A stretch of 64,000 nt of DNA from Patiriisocius sp047731265 (GCF_047731265.1 NZ_CP159835.1:2914001-2978000); one strand, 5' to 3'; shown: positions 26,454-36,361, counted from the stretch's first letter. Translations and numbers: made by a program. Notes: generated by a model not told the origin, from the letters alone.

Positions 26454-26612
26454 AAACACAAAGATAACACTCTATATGGAATGATTCTAAATAAAAACAA
26501 ATAATTTAACTAACTGAAAATGAAAAAGCGCCTATTCATCGTTAGTTAGACTTACTATATTATGATGATCAATAAGCTGGGAGCTATTTTCAACGTAATT
26601 TAACTCTGAATT

Positions 26613-26714
26613 ATGTCAAAACGCAAAAAGAATTACACTATAGTATTTAAGACAAAGGTTGTAGAATTAACCTCCCTAATGGGTATTGTGAAGAAAGTGT
26701 CTGATGCAGTGTGA
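26613..26714 (+). pseudogene. IS3-type OrfA transposase fragment
   Basis: A 33-residue open frame begins MSKRKKNYTIVFKTKVVELT, the conserved start of IS3-family OrfA helix-turn-helix proteins, then stops at TGA 26712. No OrfB, inverted repeats or DDE domain are nearby, so this is a relic. Bases 26454-26612 hold nothing else that I can support. Confidence 0.5.
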
Positions 26715-26892
26715 ATTCTTTATTCGGTATTCCAAGTTGGTAGAGGGTGAGCGTGAAGATGCATTTGCTATTATCACCCCTGACGGGAACCATTTCTTCT
26801 TTCACTCATTAGATTTAGAAGAAAGGGAAGGAATGGCTAACATTTTTTGGATGGACGCTCTTCACATCGAGAGCCTCAGACCTAAACAATAA
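26704..26892 (+). CDS. Small ORF of unknown function
   Basis: 62 residues from ATG 26704, overlapping the transposase fragment by 11 bp in another frame. The sequence is acidic (VEGEREDAFAIITPDGNH, LDLEEREGMANIF) with no signal or membrane segment. Its amino-acid make-up looks protein-like rather than random, but I do not recognise it and the surrounding DNA is decayed, so it may itself be a fragment. Confidence 0.25.
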   Translation: MQCEFFIRYSKLVEGEREDAFAIITPDGNHFFFHSLDLEEREGMANIFWMDALHIESLRPKQ

Positions 26893-27249
26893 TCGATAAA
26901 ACAAATGGTGGGTACTGGCAATCAAAAGTTGCGTTTTTGAAGTTTTTTCTAGAATGTTAATGAAACCGCTCTTGCGGTTCACGAGCTCCTATTTATTCAA
27001 TAAGAGAAGAGCGAGAAACCAACTTTTTTGATTCACAACTTCCAAATTATAAGATTGTAAAGTAAGAGTAAAACACTTATTACACTACGACGTGGTCACT
27101 AAGCTTGTCTAAGTGCAGGAGGAAAGCGTGATATGTGTGAAATTGCTATAACATTTAATAATTTTTATAAGTAAAACTTAAACCTCATATCTTGCGTTCC
27201 TGTACTTTTCCTTTCCCTACTTAAAAGTATTTCATTCATTTGCCTAAGA
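26893..27249. other. Non-coding gap
   Basis: No ORF, hairpin with T run, or convincing promoter was found in this 357-bp stretch. It lies between the IS3 fragment and two further gene relics and is probably decayed sequence. Confidence 0.4.
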
Positions 27250-27369
27250 ATGGATATTAATAGAAAAATAAACCCTTATAATACTACGATTTCTCTTTAT
27301 TGGATATGTCAATTAGCAGGATGGAGTATCGGTTCTCTTTACTGGGCATATACAGCATTCAAGAATTAG
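27250..27369 (+). pseudogene. N-terminal fragment of a membrane sensor protein
   Basis: 39 codons from ATG 27250 ending at TAG 27367: MDINRK, then ISLYWICQLAGWSIGSLYWA, a first membrane helix typical of Bacteroidota LytS-like or LytTR-linked membrane proteins (the Q-x2-GW-x2 pattern). Nothing recognisable continues after the stop. Probably the stump of a deleted regulator gene. Confidence 0.4.
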
Positions 27370-27527
27370 CAGTCACAATTCTTGAATTGTGTTTGTTGTT
27401 TTTTAATTTAATGTATTGATTAATATAAACTTGTTATTAAAAATCACGTTTTTTACTTCCCATAGGCAGACTTTTGTAATTGCTACGCATATATTTTCTA
27501 AATTTATATACAATCAAACCTATCGTT

Positions 27528-29270
27528 ATGAGGAGTTTCATTTTTGTATCCTTTATATGTCCTTTCGTATCTATTGTATGCGCGCGAAGGACTGTATTCA
27601 AAATCAATTACTTGCTATGATGGATGAGGAGCTTTTATCTTATTTTCATGAAGTAGAAAGAGATTCTATCGCTGCTGAAGAGGTAGCAAGGATTTATTTA
27701 GAGCGAGGCAGAAAAGAAAAGGATATGATCAAAATGGCTCGTGGCTATGATCGATTGGCACAAATCTTTCATCCTGAAAAGAATATCCAGTTTGCGGATA
27801 GTATTATTGAGTTGACTAAAAATATTGATCATATTACCTATCCTGGATTAGTATATCTGACAAAATCATATAATAATTATATGATTGACAATTATAATTT
27901 AGGATAAAAGAATGGATTTATAACCTACAGACTTGCTAAAAAGACTGGAAATATTCCTCATAAAATATATACACTAGAGTTTTTAATAATGAATAAAATT
28001 ATTTGGGGAAATAAAATAGAAGCTCTTGGGTTACAAAAACAGCGGCACAAAATTATAATGAACGATTACTATGAAGACGAAATAATGCAAAAGACAACAA
28101 GGAATACTGCTATGTATTTAATTAAGTATCGATATGAAAAATAAAAAATAGAATCTTATTTAACATATAGTATTTGCTATCATTATTTTAAAAAAAGGAG
28201 ATTCTACATATTACTATACTGAGCTTGCAAATAATTTAATTAAAATTTACTCTGGCATTAATAAAATAAATGTTCGCGCAACATACTATGGAATATTAAT
28301 GGAACATTTTTATTATGTTAATGAATATGACAAATCACTTGCCTATTCAGATTCATTATTTGAATTAAAAAAAAATAACTCTAGTGGTGTTGATGGATAT
28401 TAATTTAATTAAAGGCTTATCGTATTATGATAAAGGAAATATAAAAAAAGGAATACACTATTTGTTAAAGTCTGATTCAATTTATGATGTTGGTGAAAAC
28501 TTAAACTTATAATAATTAGATAAAATGTTATTTAAAAAATTAAGAATTCATTATACTTCAATGCGAAATATTGATGGGAAAATTAGTTGCTTAAATAAAT
28601 TGATAAACCATGACAGTTTAATAAACATAAAGCATGATGGCTTGGAGTCAGATATCATAAGAAACATAGAAACCCCGCAACTCCTCGCAGAGAAGGATGT
28701 CTTGATACAATCACTCAAAAAACAATGCAAAAACGCACAAGCAAAGAAACAGCTGGCTTATTGCAGTGCTGACGTTTTGCTATTGATACTCCTGTTTTAT
28801 GTAAAAAGAGAGCGCTCCTATAAAAAAAACGCTTCCAGCAGTTGATGCAAAATAGAGAACGCAGCCCGCAGGGTAGGGTGTTAGATTTGCATACCAAAGA
28901 GGAAACACAAGATATTTCCTGTGATATCGTAGAAGAGTTATTAGAAAAATTAGATCGGTTTGCACGCAACAAAAAATATCTTAACTCTAGCATTTCCCTA
29001 AATAAGCGCGCAAAGGAACGACACACCAACCCCAATTACTTATCGCGGGTTATCATCCTAAAAATGGAGAAAACCTTCTAGCAGTATCTAAATGACTTAC
29101 GGATTCGCTATGCTGTGAACGAGCTCAAAACAAATAAAATCTTTAGAAAATACTCCACTAAAGCAATCGCAGAAGAGTGCGGCTTTAACTCTGGTGGTAC
29201 ATTTTCCAGGGTATTTTATAATACTAAAGGTTTAAAGCCTTTGTATTATATAAAAAATTTAGAAAAAAAT
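27528..29270 (+). pseudogene. Decayed TPR-AraC family transcriptional regulator
   Basis: A signal-peptide-like start (MRSFIFVSFICPFVSIVCA, ATG 27528) shifts frame into a TPR-like region (VARIYLERGRKEKDMIKMAR, FADSIIELTKNI). Then come several stops and shifts, a piece from 28525 with a membrane helix (ADVLLLILLFYV), and finally an AraC/XylS DNA-binding domain. That domain is in one frame but split by TAG at 29079 (NPNYLSRVIILKMEKTF, stop, QYLNDLRIRYAVNELKTNK, AIAEECGFNSGGTFSRVFY). Intact relatives are membrane-anchored regulators with periplasmic TPRs and a cytoplasmic HTH. The domain order is preserved, so it was once a full-length gene. Confidence 0.75.
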
Positions 29271-29282
29271 GTGGGTTATTGG

Positions 29283-29807
29283 TTATCTAAAAAGATCCAT
29301 AATCTGTTGCCCTACAGTTTTATCTTTAGCAAGCTCAGCTTCAAATTCTTTACTACCTCTGAGTTTACTGAATAATTTTGCTCTTATTAAATAAACGAAT
29401 GGCACTAGAAACGCCATCAATGGAAATATGTAAATCATTTCAATTTCATCGAGACCTTTACTCTGATTAATAACTCCCCATAATTGAAAAGCGTACATTG
29501 CTATTGGTACTAAAAGTATCCAATACCACCAATGTCTACAAGTAAAAAACCATAGTAATAATAAATATAGCGGAACAAACTTATTTACAATATACCAGGC
29601 AAAGTCAAACCAAGAGAAAAAGTCGGTATTTAATGAAAAAAAAGAAGTTTCCCAGATTTTTACTTCTGGGAAACTTTTATATAAATAGAAAACAAATGGG
29701 CTTGCTGCAATTAAAAGTACAACAAATCCACCAATAAATAATGATTTTTTATCCGTTTTGTGCTGGCCTGTTTCTGTCTCTATCGACTTGTTGTTCTGTT
29801 TGATCAT
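29283..29807 (-). CDS. Membrane protein of unknown function
   Basis: 174 residues with four hydrophobic segments: LFIGGFVVLLIAASPFVFYL, YIVNKFVPLYLLLLWFF, WWYWILLVPIAMYAFQL and MIYIFPLMAFLVPFVYLI. A cytoplasmic tail of about 25 residues follows. Residues 1-22 are polar and overlap the neighbouring lipoprotein gene in another frame, so the true start may be later, near KKSLFIGG. I do not recognise the family. It is immediately downstream of the lipoprotein gene 29749-29889 and likely shares its transcript. Confidence 0.65.
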   Translation of the reverse strand: MIKQNNKSIETETGQHKTDKKSLFIGGFVVLLIAASPFVFYLYKSFPEVKIWETSFFSLNTDFFSWFDFAWYIVNKFVPLYLLLLWFFTCRHWWYWILLVPIAMYAFQLWGVINQSKGLDEIEMIYIFPLMAFLVPFVYLIRAKLFSKLRGSKEFEAELAKDKTVGQQIMDLFR

Positions 29808-29889
29808 TTTCTAAATTTTCTGGGGTACAAGAGGCGAATAAGCCCATTGAGAAAATTGCTACGATACATACTGTTTTGAATACTTTCAT
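29749..29889 (-). CDS. 46-residue lipoprotein
   Basis: Too short for most gene callers. The minus strand from ATG 29889 encodes MKVFKTVCIVAIFSMGLFAS with the lipobox cysteine next, then a hydrophilic tail (TPENLENDQTEQQVDRDRN) ending PAQNG. The signal peptide is textbook and short lipoproteins of this form are common in Flavobacteriaceae. Its last 59 bp overlap the start of the membrane-protein ORF at 29807. Function unknown. Bases 29890-30090 show nothing else. Confidence 0.65.
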   Translation of the reverse strand: MKVFKTVCIVAIFSMGLFASCTPENLENDQTEQQVDRDRNRPAQNG

Positions 29890-30090
29890 AATCTGTTTTT
29901 TTGTGAGGTTTGTATTAAACTATTGTAAGTTTAATGCTACAAAGTTATCACATAAAAGCCCAAGTCGGTGAACTATCTTCACGTTACATTTACGAGTTTG
30001 CTTAATCAATAATAATGCTGATTAAAATGAGCCCGGTTTTTGGGTGATTATTTGGAAGTTATGAAATTTTAGTATGTATTGGGTTGCAAT

Positions 30091-30504
30091 TTATTTCACG
30101 GGCTGTAGGGTTAAGGTTCGACTTTGATCATTATTCTTTCTAATGCTTATTATAGATGATTCTTTTGGTAATAAATTTTTAATACGCTCTGGCCATTCTA
30201 TAAAAGAATAATTTCCGGCGTATAAATAATCTTCAATACCCATATCTAATGCTTCTTGTTCGTTTTCTATTCTGTAAAAATCAAAATGATACACGAGCGT
30301 CTCTCCTGCTTCATATTCATTCACTAAAGAAAAGGTAGGACTGGTTATGACTTCCTGAACTCCTATTTGTTTTGCAATTTCTTTTATAAGCGTTGTTTTT
30401 CCTGCACCCATCTCACCATAAAGAAGCACCGTTTTATATGGTAATTCTTTTAAAACGTGCATAGCAACGTTTTCGATTTCTGATAGATTAAAGGTCATTT
30501 TCAT
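30091..30504 (-). CDS. tsaE: TsaE ATPase for tRNA t6A modification
   Basis: 137 residues. P-loop GEMGAGKTTLIKEI (K36), then TSPTFSLVNEY (switch region), FDFYRIENEQEA with the catalytic Asp/Arg region, and FIEWPERI near residue 110. All are standard for TsaE, which cycles the TsaBD threonylcarbamoyl-transfer complex acting on ANN-decoding tRNAs. Downstream of porX on the same strand (90-bp gap), a pairing that I recognise from other Flavobacteriia; the alanine dehydrogenase gene often next to it is absent here. Confidence 0.95.
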   Translation of the reverse strand: MKMTFNLSEIENVAMHVLKELPYKTVLLYGEMGAGKTTLIKEIAKQIGVQEVITSPTFSLVNEYEAGETLVYHFDFYRIENEQEALDMGIEDYLYAGNYSFIEWPERIKNLLPKESSIISIRKNNDQSRTLTLQPVK

Positions 30505-30594
30505 AGATATAATGCGAACATATAAAAATAAAAATAGTTTTCCATCATAAAAAAGAGATTAAATACATTAAAGAAGAATATTCCTACAAATAAC

Positions 30595-32145
30595 CTATCT
30601 AGGAGACAATGTGACGAATGGTATGACCATTTCTTCTAAGGATACGCCGCCATGTTGGTAGGTATTCCGGTAATAGCCTACATAATGATTGTAATTATTA
30701 GGATAGGCAAAGAAGAGATCTCCTTTTGCAAAAATGAAAGTACTACTCATATTGATCTTAGGTAAATGTATACTCGCAGGATCTCTAGCAGCCAGCACAT
30801 CTTTTTTCTCATAGGTCAAACTCTTACCGGTCTTATAGCGTAAGTTTAAACTTGTGTTCTTATCCCCAATTACTTTACTAGGATTTTTGACGTTTATAGT
30901 ACCGTGGTCTGTAGTAATTATTAATTTGAAGCCCATTTGTGCCGCTTGTTGAATAATATCCATTAACGGGCTGTTTTTAAACCAGCTCTGAGTTAATGAT
31001 CTGTAAGACTTATCTGTAGACGCAAGTTCTTTAATTACTTCCATTTCAGTTTTTGAATGTGAAAGGATATCTACAAAATTGTATACGATAACGGTTAAGT
31101 CCTCATCTTTGTGTTTTTTAAAGTTATCGGCTAATTTTTTCCCTTGTTTTAGGCTGCTTATTTTGTTGTAGCTCCAGTTCAGATCTAGATGCAAACGTTT
31201 TAACTGTGCCGCTAAAAATTTATCTTCAAACATATTCTTTCCTCCTTCTTCCGTATCATTCAGCCAAAGATCTGGGTGCATCTTCTCCATATCACTAGGC
31301 ATCATACCGCTAAAAATAGCATTTCTTGCATACTGAGTAGCTGATGGTAGAATACCGTAGTACATCTCTTCAGTATCTTTTTTGTAGCTATTTGCTATAA
31401 AGGGTTCAAAAGCTTTCCATTGGTCATACCTTAAATTATCTACTACAATTAAAAGTGTTGGTTTTTTTTCAGAAAGTACAGGCATTACTTTTTCTCTAAA
31501 TAATGTGTGTGACATTATAGGAGCATCTGTTTGACCATCAAACCACTTTGGATAATTTTTATCAATGAATTTACAAAACTGTGTATTGGCTTCTGTTTTC
31601 TGAGATTCAAGAATTTCAAACATCCCAGTGTCTTCAATACCTTCTAATTCTAATTCCCAGTACACTAACTTTTGATACATTTCTGCCCATTCTTCATAGC
31701 TATTAATCATAGACAGGTCCATAGCAATCTTTCTGAACTCTTGCTGATAGTTAGAGGTGGTTTTTTCAGAAATAAGCCTAGAATGATCTAGGTTCTTTTT
31801 TAAACTCAATAAAATTTGATTTGGATTTACTGGTTTTATAAGGTAGTCAGCAATTTTTGAACCTATTGCTTCTTCCATAATATATTCTTCCTCACTTTTA
31901 GTAATCATTACGACAGGCAAGGACGCATTTATTTCTTTAAGTTCTGCTAGTGTTTCAAGACCCGTAAGTCCCGGCATGTTTTCATCTAAAAAGACAATAT
32001 CAAAATTTTGTTCTTTAATTTCTTCCAGTGCCTCTGTTCCGCTTTGTGCAGTAGTCACTTTGTAATTTTTCTTTTCTAGAAAAATGATATGAGGTTTTAA
32101 TAAATCTATTTCGTCATCAACCCAAAGTACTTTTATTTCGCTCAT
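30595..32145 (-). CDS. porX: PorX, response regulator/PglZ of type IX secretion
   Basis: 516 residues. A CheY-like receiver occupies about 1-120: acidic pocket DDE at 10-12, phospho-acceptor D54 in FLDENMPG, MITKS at about 82-86 and K103 in LIKPVN. A PglZ/alkaline-phosphatase-superfamily domain follows (LLIVVDNLRYDQWKAFEPFI, IFSGMMPSDM, IITTDHGTINVKNPS). This is the PorX architecture; PorX with the kinase PorY controls T9SS genes and shows phosphodiesterase activity on oligonucleotides. Divergent from the HD-domain gene. It shows that the organism has an active T9SS regulator even though two T9SS cargo genes in this window are decayed. Confidence 0.96.
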   Translation of the reverse strand: MSEIKVLWVDDEIDLLKPHIIFLEKKNYKVTTAQSGTEALEEIKEQNFDIVFLDENMPGLTGLETLAELKEINASLPVVMITKSEEEYIMEEAIGSKIADYLIKPVNPNQILLSLKKNLDHSRLISEKTTSNYQQEFRKIAMDLSMINSYEEWAEMYQKLVYWELELEGIEDTGMFEILESQKTEANTQFCKFIDKNYPKWFDGQTDAPIMSHTLFREKVMPVLSEKKPTLLIVVDNLRYDQWKAFEPFIANSYKKDTEEMYYGILPSATQYARNAIFSGMMPSDMEKMHPDLWLNDTEEGGKNMFEDKFLAAQLKRLHLDLNWSYNKISSLKQGKKLADNFKKHKDEDLTVIVYNFVDILSHSKTEMEVIKELASTDKSYRSLTQSWFKNSPLMDIIQQAAQMGFKLIITTDHGTINVKNPSKVIGDKNTSLNLRYKTGKSLTYEKKDVLAARDPASIHLPKINMSSTFIFAKGDLFFAYPNNYNHYVGYYRNTYQHGGVSLEEMVIPFVTLSPR

Positions 32146-32423
32146 AATTATGTAGTTTGCCTTATTAGGCTTTAGTAATTGTTATTTATTGTCTTATTTT
32201 AATTTCATCGCAATTGACATTTATTGCGATTTATATCCCTCTAAATCTAACTTCAAAGAGAGCGTTTTACTCCTTCTGCCACGGCGAAGAGGTTGGGTGG
32301 TTGTCTTATTTTATTTCAGATTGGACTCCACAAAAACACTACCATATTAATAATTATCTATTTTATTATTTTCCAAATACCTAGTAATTAAATTTATTAT
32401 TCGATTAATAACGAATGAAAGCC

Positions 32424-32431
32424 TATTTTTG
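32424..32431 (+). promoter_or_regulatory. -7 box TATTTTTG before HD gene
   Basis: Perfect TAnnTTTG match ending 11 bp before ATG 32443. If used, the transcript would start around 32438, leaving almost no leader for that ATG. This favours a downstream start, possibly TTG 32515, for the HD-domain protein. The rest of the 297-bp porX/HD gap contains no feature that I can support. Confidence 0.45.
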
Positions 32432-32442
32432 GTACAACAAAA

Positions 32443-33753
32443 ATGCTGTTATATTTCTTGTATGGTGTTCCGTTTAAGAAAAAATTAAGCAATTTAAATC
32501 ATTCGCATATCAATTTGAATTCTAAAAGTAAAAAGTATAATAAACTTAAAATTATAAACGATCCTATCTACGGTTTTATTACCATACCTAGCACACTTAT
32601 TTTTGATTTAATTGAAGACCCATACTTTCAAAGATTGCGAAGAATTTCGCAAATGGGGATGTCTTATCTAGTATATCCCGGTGCCCACCATACTCGTTTT
32701 CACCATGCACTTGGAGCTATGTTTTTAATGAACAAAGCTGTTGAAGTGCTTCGTTTTAAAGGAATTACTATTTCTGCTGAAGAAAAAGAGGCATTGCTAG
32801 TTGCTATTTTATTACATGATATTGGACATGGACCATTCTCACATGCCATGGAACACAGCATTGTCGATGGGGGTGCTCACGAAGAGATTTCGTTGCTTTT
32901 TATGGAGGCTTTAAACAAAAAGTTTAACGGAAACTTAACACTCGCAATTACGATTTTCAAAGACGAATATGATCGAAAGTTTTTACATCAGTTAATTTCT
33001 AGTCAACTGGATATGGATAGACTAGACTATTTGAGAAGGGATAGTTTTTATACAGGGGTTAGTGAAGGTTCTGTAAATAGCGAAAGACTTATTGCCATGC
33101 TTCATGTAAAGGACGATAGGTTAGTGGTGGAAGAAAAAGGAATTTATTCTGTAGAAAAATTTATAGTAGCTCGCAGGTTAATGTATTGGCAGGTGTATTT
33201 GCATAAGACGGGTCTCGTTGCTGAGCAATTACTTGTAAAGATTTTGCAGCGCGCTAAACAATTGGTGTATCAAGGACAAGAAGTGTCTGCAAGCCACGCG
33301 CTCTCTTATTTTTTACAAAAACAAATTACGGTAGCGCAGTTTTCTAACGACATACTTGATATATTTTCACAATTAGATGATTATGATGTTTTAGGGGCAT
33401 TAAAGTCTTGGCAGTATCACGACGATTTTGTCTTAAGCAAGCTTTCAAAAATGCTTCTTAACAGAAAATTATTAAAAATTAAAATTAAGAATGATGAAAT
33501 TCCTGAACAGTTTTTGTTAAATAAATTAGAAAAAACAATGTCGATATTTCAGATTTCTAGAGAAGAAGCGTCTTTCTTTGTGTTTGCCGGATCCATATCA
33601 AATCAAGCGTACCGTATGGATAAGGACACTATTAACTTGCTTACAAAGTCTGGTAAAGTAGTAGATGTGGCAAAGGCGAGTGATCAATTAAACCTAGAAG
33701 CCTTGTCCAAACAAGTGACTAAATATTATCTATGCTATCCGAAAACCAATTAA
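32443..33753 (+). CDS. HD-domain phosphohydrolase (dGTPase-like)
   Basis: Up to 436 residues. Metal-binding HD motifs are H-HTRFHHALGAMFLM near 85, ILLHDIGHGPFSHAMEH near 125-141 and a later Asp in SSQLDMDRLDYLRRDS near 188. This matches the SAMHD1/YdhJ-like family of dNTP or nucleotide phosphohydrolases. The first ~30 residues (to about KYNKL) are unlike the family, which normally begins near KLKIINDPIYGF. TTG 32515 or a nearby codon may be the real start, as the -7 box position also suggests. It opens the conserved block leading to the lpx genes. Confidence 0.9.
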   Translation: MLLYFLYGVPFKKKLSNLNHSHINLNSKSKKYNKLKIINDPIYGFITIPSTLIFDLIEDPYFQRLRRISQMGMSYLVYPGAHHTRFHHALGAMFLMNKAVEVLRFKGITISAEEKEALLVAILLHDIGHGPFSHAMEHSIVDGGAHEEISLLFMEALNKKFNGNLTLAITIFKDEYDRKFLHQLISSQLDMDRLDYLRRDSFYTGVSEGSVNSERLIAMLHVKDDRLVVEEKGIYSVEKFIVARRLMYWQVYLHKTGLVAEQLLVKILQRAKQLVYQGQEVSASHALSYFLQKQITVAQFSNDILDIFSQLDDYDVLGALKSWQYHDDFVLSKLSKMLLNRKLLKIKIKNDEIPEQFLLNKLEKTMSIFQISREEASFFVFAGSISNQAYRMDKDTINLLTKSGKVVDVAKASDQLNLEALSKQVTKYYLCYPKTN

Positions 33754-33767
33754 TTGAGGTTTTTTTC

Positions 33768-33775
33768 TATTTTTG
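33768..33775 (+). promoter_or_regulatory. lpx operon -7 box TATTTTTG
   Basis: Perfect TAnnTTTG match 75 bp before the lpxD ATG. No good -33 TTTG lies at the usual spacing. Likely promoter of lpxD-lpxC/fabZ-lpxA. Confidence 0.45.
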
Positions 33776-33849
33776 CAGGTAGGTCAGATTTGAGCAATAA
33801 GCCATTAAATCATTAAAAAGATCTTAAATACCTAACTATAACCAATTAA

Positions 33850-34875
33850 ATGAAATTTACAGCAACCCAAATAGCGGGGATTCTTGAAGGCGATGTAGAC
33901 GGCGATGGGGCGACAGAAGTTTCTAAACTAGCAAAAATAGAAGAAGGCCTTCCTGGAAGCCTAACGTTCTTAGCAAATCCCAGATACACCTCTTACATTT
34001 ACACAACTAAGGCGTCCATAACCATAGTTAACAAAGATTTTAATCCAGAACAAGCCTATACGACTACTCTTATTAGAGTGGATGACGCTTATAAATCATT
34101 TTCAAAATTACTTGAATATTACAATCAAGTAAAAATGAACAAAACAGGTATTGAGCAGCCATCCTTTATTTCAGAAACAGCAATAACTGGAGAAAATCTA
34201 TATTTAGGAGCCTTTGCTTATATTGGAGACAATGTTACAATAGGTAATAATGTAAAAATTTATCCGCATTCATACATAGGGGATAATGTAACAATTGGCA
34301 ATAATTGCGTCATATTCGCTGGAGCTAAAATTTATTCTGAAAGTGAAATTGGTAATAGCTGTGTTATAAACAGTGGTGTGATTTTAGGAGCAGATGGTTT
34401 TGGTTTTTCTCCAAATGACAATGGAGAATTTGCAAAAATACCTCAAACAGGCAATGTGATTTTAGAAGACCACGTAGACGTTGGAGCGGGCACAACAATA
34501 GATAGAGCCACATTAGGTTCTACTATTATCAGACAAGGAGTAAAATTAGACAATCAAATTCAAATTGCTCATAATGTTGAAATTGGCAGAAACACAGCAA
34601 TTGCTGCGCAAACAGGGATTGCCGGTTCTACAAAAATTGGAGAGAATTGTTTAATAGGTGGACAAGTTGGTTTTGCAGGACATATAATTATTGGAAATAA
34701 TGTGCGTATTCAAGCACAAAGTGGAATTGGAAAAAACATTAAAGACAATGAAACGGTTCAAGGATCACCAGCTTTTGGCTATGGTGATTGGAATAAAAGT
34801 TATGTTCATTTTCGCAATCTACCAAAAATAATGGATCGCTTAAATTCAATCGAAAAAAAAATAGATAATGAGTAA
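33850..34875 (+). CDS. lpxD: UDP-3-O-acyl-glucosamine N-acyltransferase LpxD
   Basis: 341 residues. An N-terminal uridine-binding domain (about 1-100) is followed by a left-handed beta-helix of hexapeptide repeats (IGDNVTIGNNVKI and so on). The catalytic His lies in QIAHNVEIG. A C-terminal alpha-helical tail ends it. It adds the N-linked 3-hydroxyacyl chain in the third step of lipid A synthesis. Overlaps lpxC/fabZ by 8 bp, giving translational coupling. Confidence 0.95.
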   Translation: MKFTATQIAGILEGDVDGDGATEVSKLAKIEEGLPGSLTFLANPRYTSYIYTTKASITIVNKDFNPEQAYTTTLIRVDDAYKSFSKLLEYYNQVKMNKTGIEQPSFISETAITGENLYLGAFAYIGDNVTIGNNVKIYPHSYIGDNVTIGNNCVIFAGAKIYSESEIGNSCVINSGVILGADGFGFSPNDNGEFAKIPQTGNVILEDHVDVGAGTTIDRATLGSTIIRQGVKLDNQIQIAHNVEIGRNTAIAAQTGIAGSTKIGENCLIGGQVGFAGHIIIGNNVRIQAQSGIGKNIKDNETVQGSPAFGYGDWNKSYVHFRNLPKIMDRLNSIEKKIDNE

Positions 34876-36274
34876 TAATCTTATGAAGCAATGTACGTTA
34901 AGTAAGGAAATTTCTCTTACTGGTGTAGGTTTACATACAGGTAAAGAAGTAACACTAACTTTTAAGCCGGCACCTGAAAATACAGGATATATCTTTGTTA
35001 GAAATGATATAGAAGGAAGCCCCATTATTGAAGCGGATGCAAACTATGTCACCAATACACAACGAGGTACTAATCTTGAAAAAAATGGTGTAAAGATTCA
35101 AACATCAGAGCACGTCTTAGCTGCATTAGTTGGACTTGAAGTTGATAATTGTATTCTAGAACTCAATGCGTCTGAACCACCAATTATGGATGGTTCTTCT
35201 AAGTTTTTTGTTGAGGCAATTGAAAAAGCAGGAATTGTACAGCAAAATGCAAATCGAGAAGAATACTTGGTTACTGAGGTTATCAACTATCTAGATGAGG
35301 AAACGGGTAGCGAAATTACAATTATCCCAGCAGATGAATACCAAGTAACAACAATGGTAGATTTTGGAACCAAAGTATTAGGTACCCAAAATGCATCCAT
35401 TAAACATATTTCAGATTTTAAATCTGAAATAAGCGAAAGTCGTACCTTTAGTTTTTTACATGAAATAGAGACCTTACTAGACCACGGTCTAATTAAAGGG
35501 GGTGATTTAAACAATGCCATTGTTTATGTAGATAAAGCATTGTCTCCAAAGACAATGGAAAAACTACGACATGCTTTTGGGAAAGATAATATTTCAGTAA
35601 AACCAAACGGTATTTTGGATAACTTAACTTTGCATTATCCCAACGAAGCTGCGCGCCACAAATTATTAGATGTTATTGGCGATTTAGCATTAATAGGAAC
35701 TCGCATTCGCGGAAAGGTAATCGCTAATAAACCGGGACACTATGTAAACACTCAATTTGCTAAGAAACTTTCCAAAATAATAAAAATGGAAAGTCGAAAT
35801 AAGATACCAACATTCGATTTGAAAAAAACACCGGTAAAGGATGTGAATCAAATTATGGATATGCTTCCGCATAGACCCCCATTTTTATTTGTAGACAAAA
35901 TTTTAGAGCTTTCAGAAAATCACGTGGTTGGCTTAAAAAATGTAACTATGAACGAACCATTTTTTATAGGGCACTTCCCTGGAGCTCCTGTAATGCCTGG
36001 AGTTCTTATTGTAGAAGCAATGGCGCAAACGGGTGGGATTCTTGCACTTAGTACCGTTCCAGATCCTGAAAACTACTTGACTTATTTTATGAAAATTAAT
36101 AATGTTAAGTTCAAACAACAAGTAAACCCTGGTGACACATTAATTTTTGATTTAAAATTAATGACTCCAATTCGCCGTGGCATAGTTCTTATGAACGGGG
36201 TGGCATATGTAAATGAGAAAGTAGTCGCACAAGCAGAACTAATGGCACAGATTGTCAAAACTAAAAATATATAA
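34868..36274 (+). CDS. lpxC/fabZ: Fused LpxC deacetylase and FabZ dehydratase
   Basis: 468 residues, two enzymes in one chain. Residues 1-~300 are LpxC, the zinc deacetylase committing UDP-acyl-GlcNAc to lipid A: HVLAAL near 78 and H264-K-x2-D268 zinc/catalytic motif (HKLLDVIGD). Residues ~320-468 are FabZ, a hotdog-fold 3-hydroxyacyl-ACP dehydratase: MLPHRPPFLFVD, the active-site stretch GHFPGAPVMPGV with a following Glu in VEAMAQTGG. The fusion is the normal Bacteroidota form and couples lipid A commitment to fatty-acid elongation, which compete for 3-hydroxyacyl-ACP. Between lpxD (8-bp overlap) and lpxA (87-bp gap). Confidence 0.96.
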   Translation: MSNNLMKQCTLSKEISLTGVGLHTGKEVTLTFKPAPENTGYIFVRNDIEGSPIIEADANYVTNTQRGTNLEKNGVKIQTSEHVLAALVGLEVDNCILELNASEPPIMDGSSKFFVEAIEKAGIVQQNANREEYLVTEVINYLDEETGSEITIIPADEYQVTTMVDFGTKVLGTQNASIKHISDFKSEISESRTFSFLHEIETLLDHGLIKGGDLNNAIVYVDKALSPKTMEKLRHAFGKDNISVKPNGILDNLTLHYPNEAARHKLLDVIGDLALIGTRIRGKVIANKPGHYVNTQFAKKLSKIIKMESRNKIPTFDLKKTPVKDVNQIMDMLPHRPPFLFVDKILELSENHVVGLKNVTMNEPFFIGHFPGAPVMPGVLIVEAMAQTGGILALSTVPDPENYLTYFMKINNVKFKQQVNPGDTLIFDLKLMTPIRRGIVLMNGVAYVNEKVVAQAELMAQIVKTKNI

Positions 36275-36361
36275 ATGAACTGAGTATTTACAAAAACTTC
36301 GTTCAAAAGAAAGAATTGTAATTGCAAGCAGATTTTATCCATACTAAATAAGAAAAAAGAA

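Noticed and set aside
27416..27527. Upstream part of the 163-codon ORF starting at 27416
   Set aside because: The N-terminal residues are not protein-like; the real gene start with a signal peptide is at 27528 in another frame.
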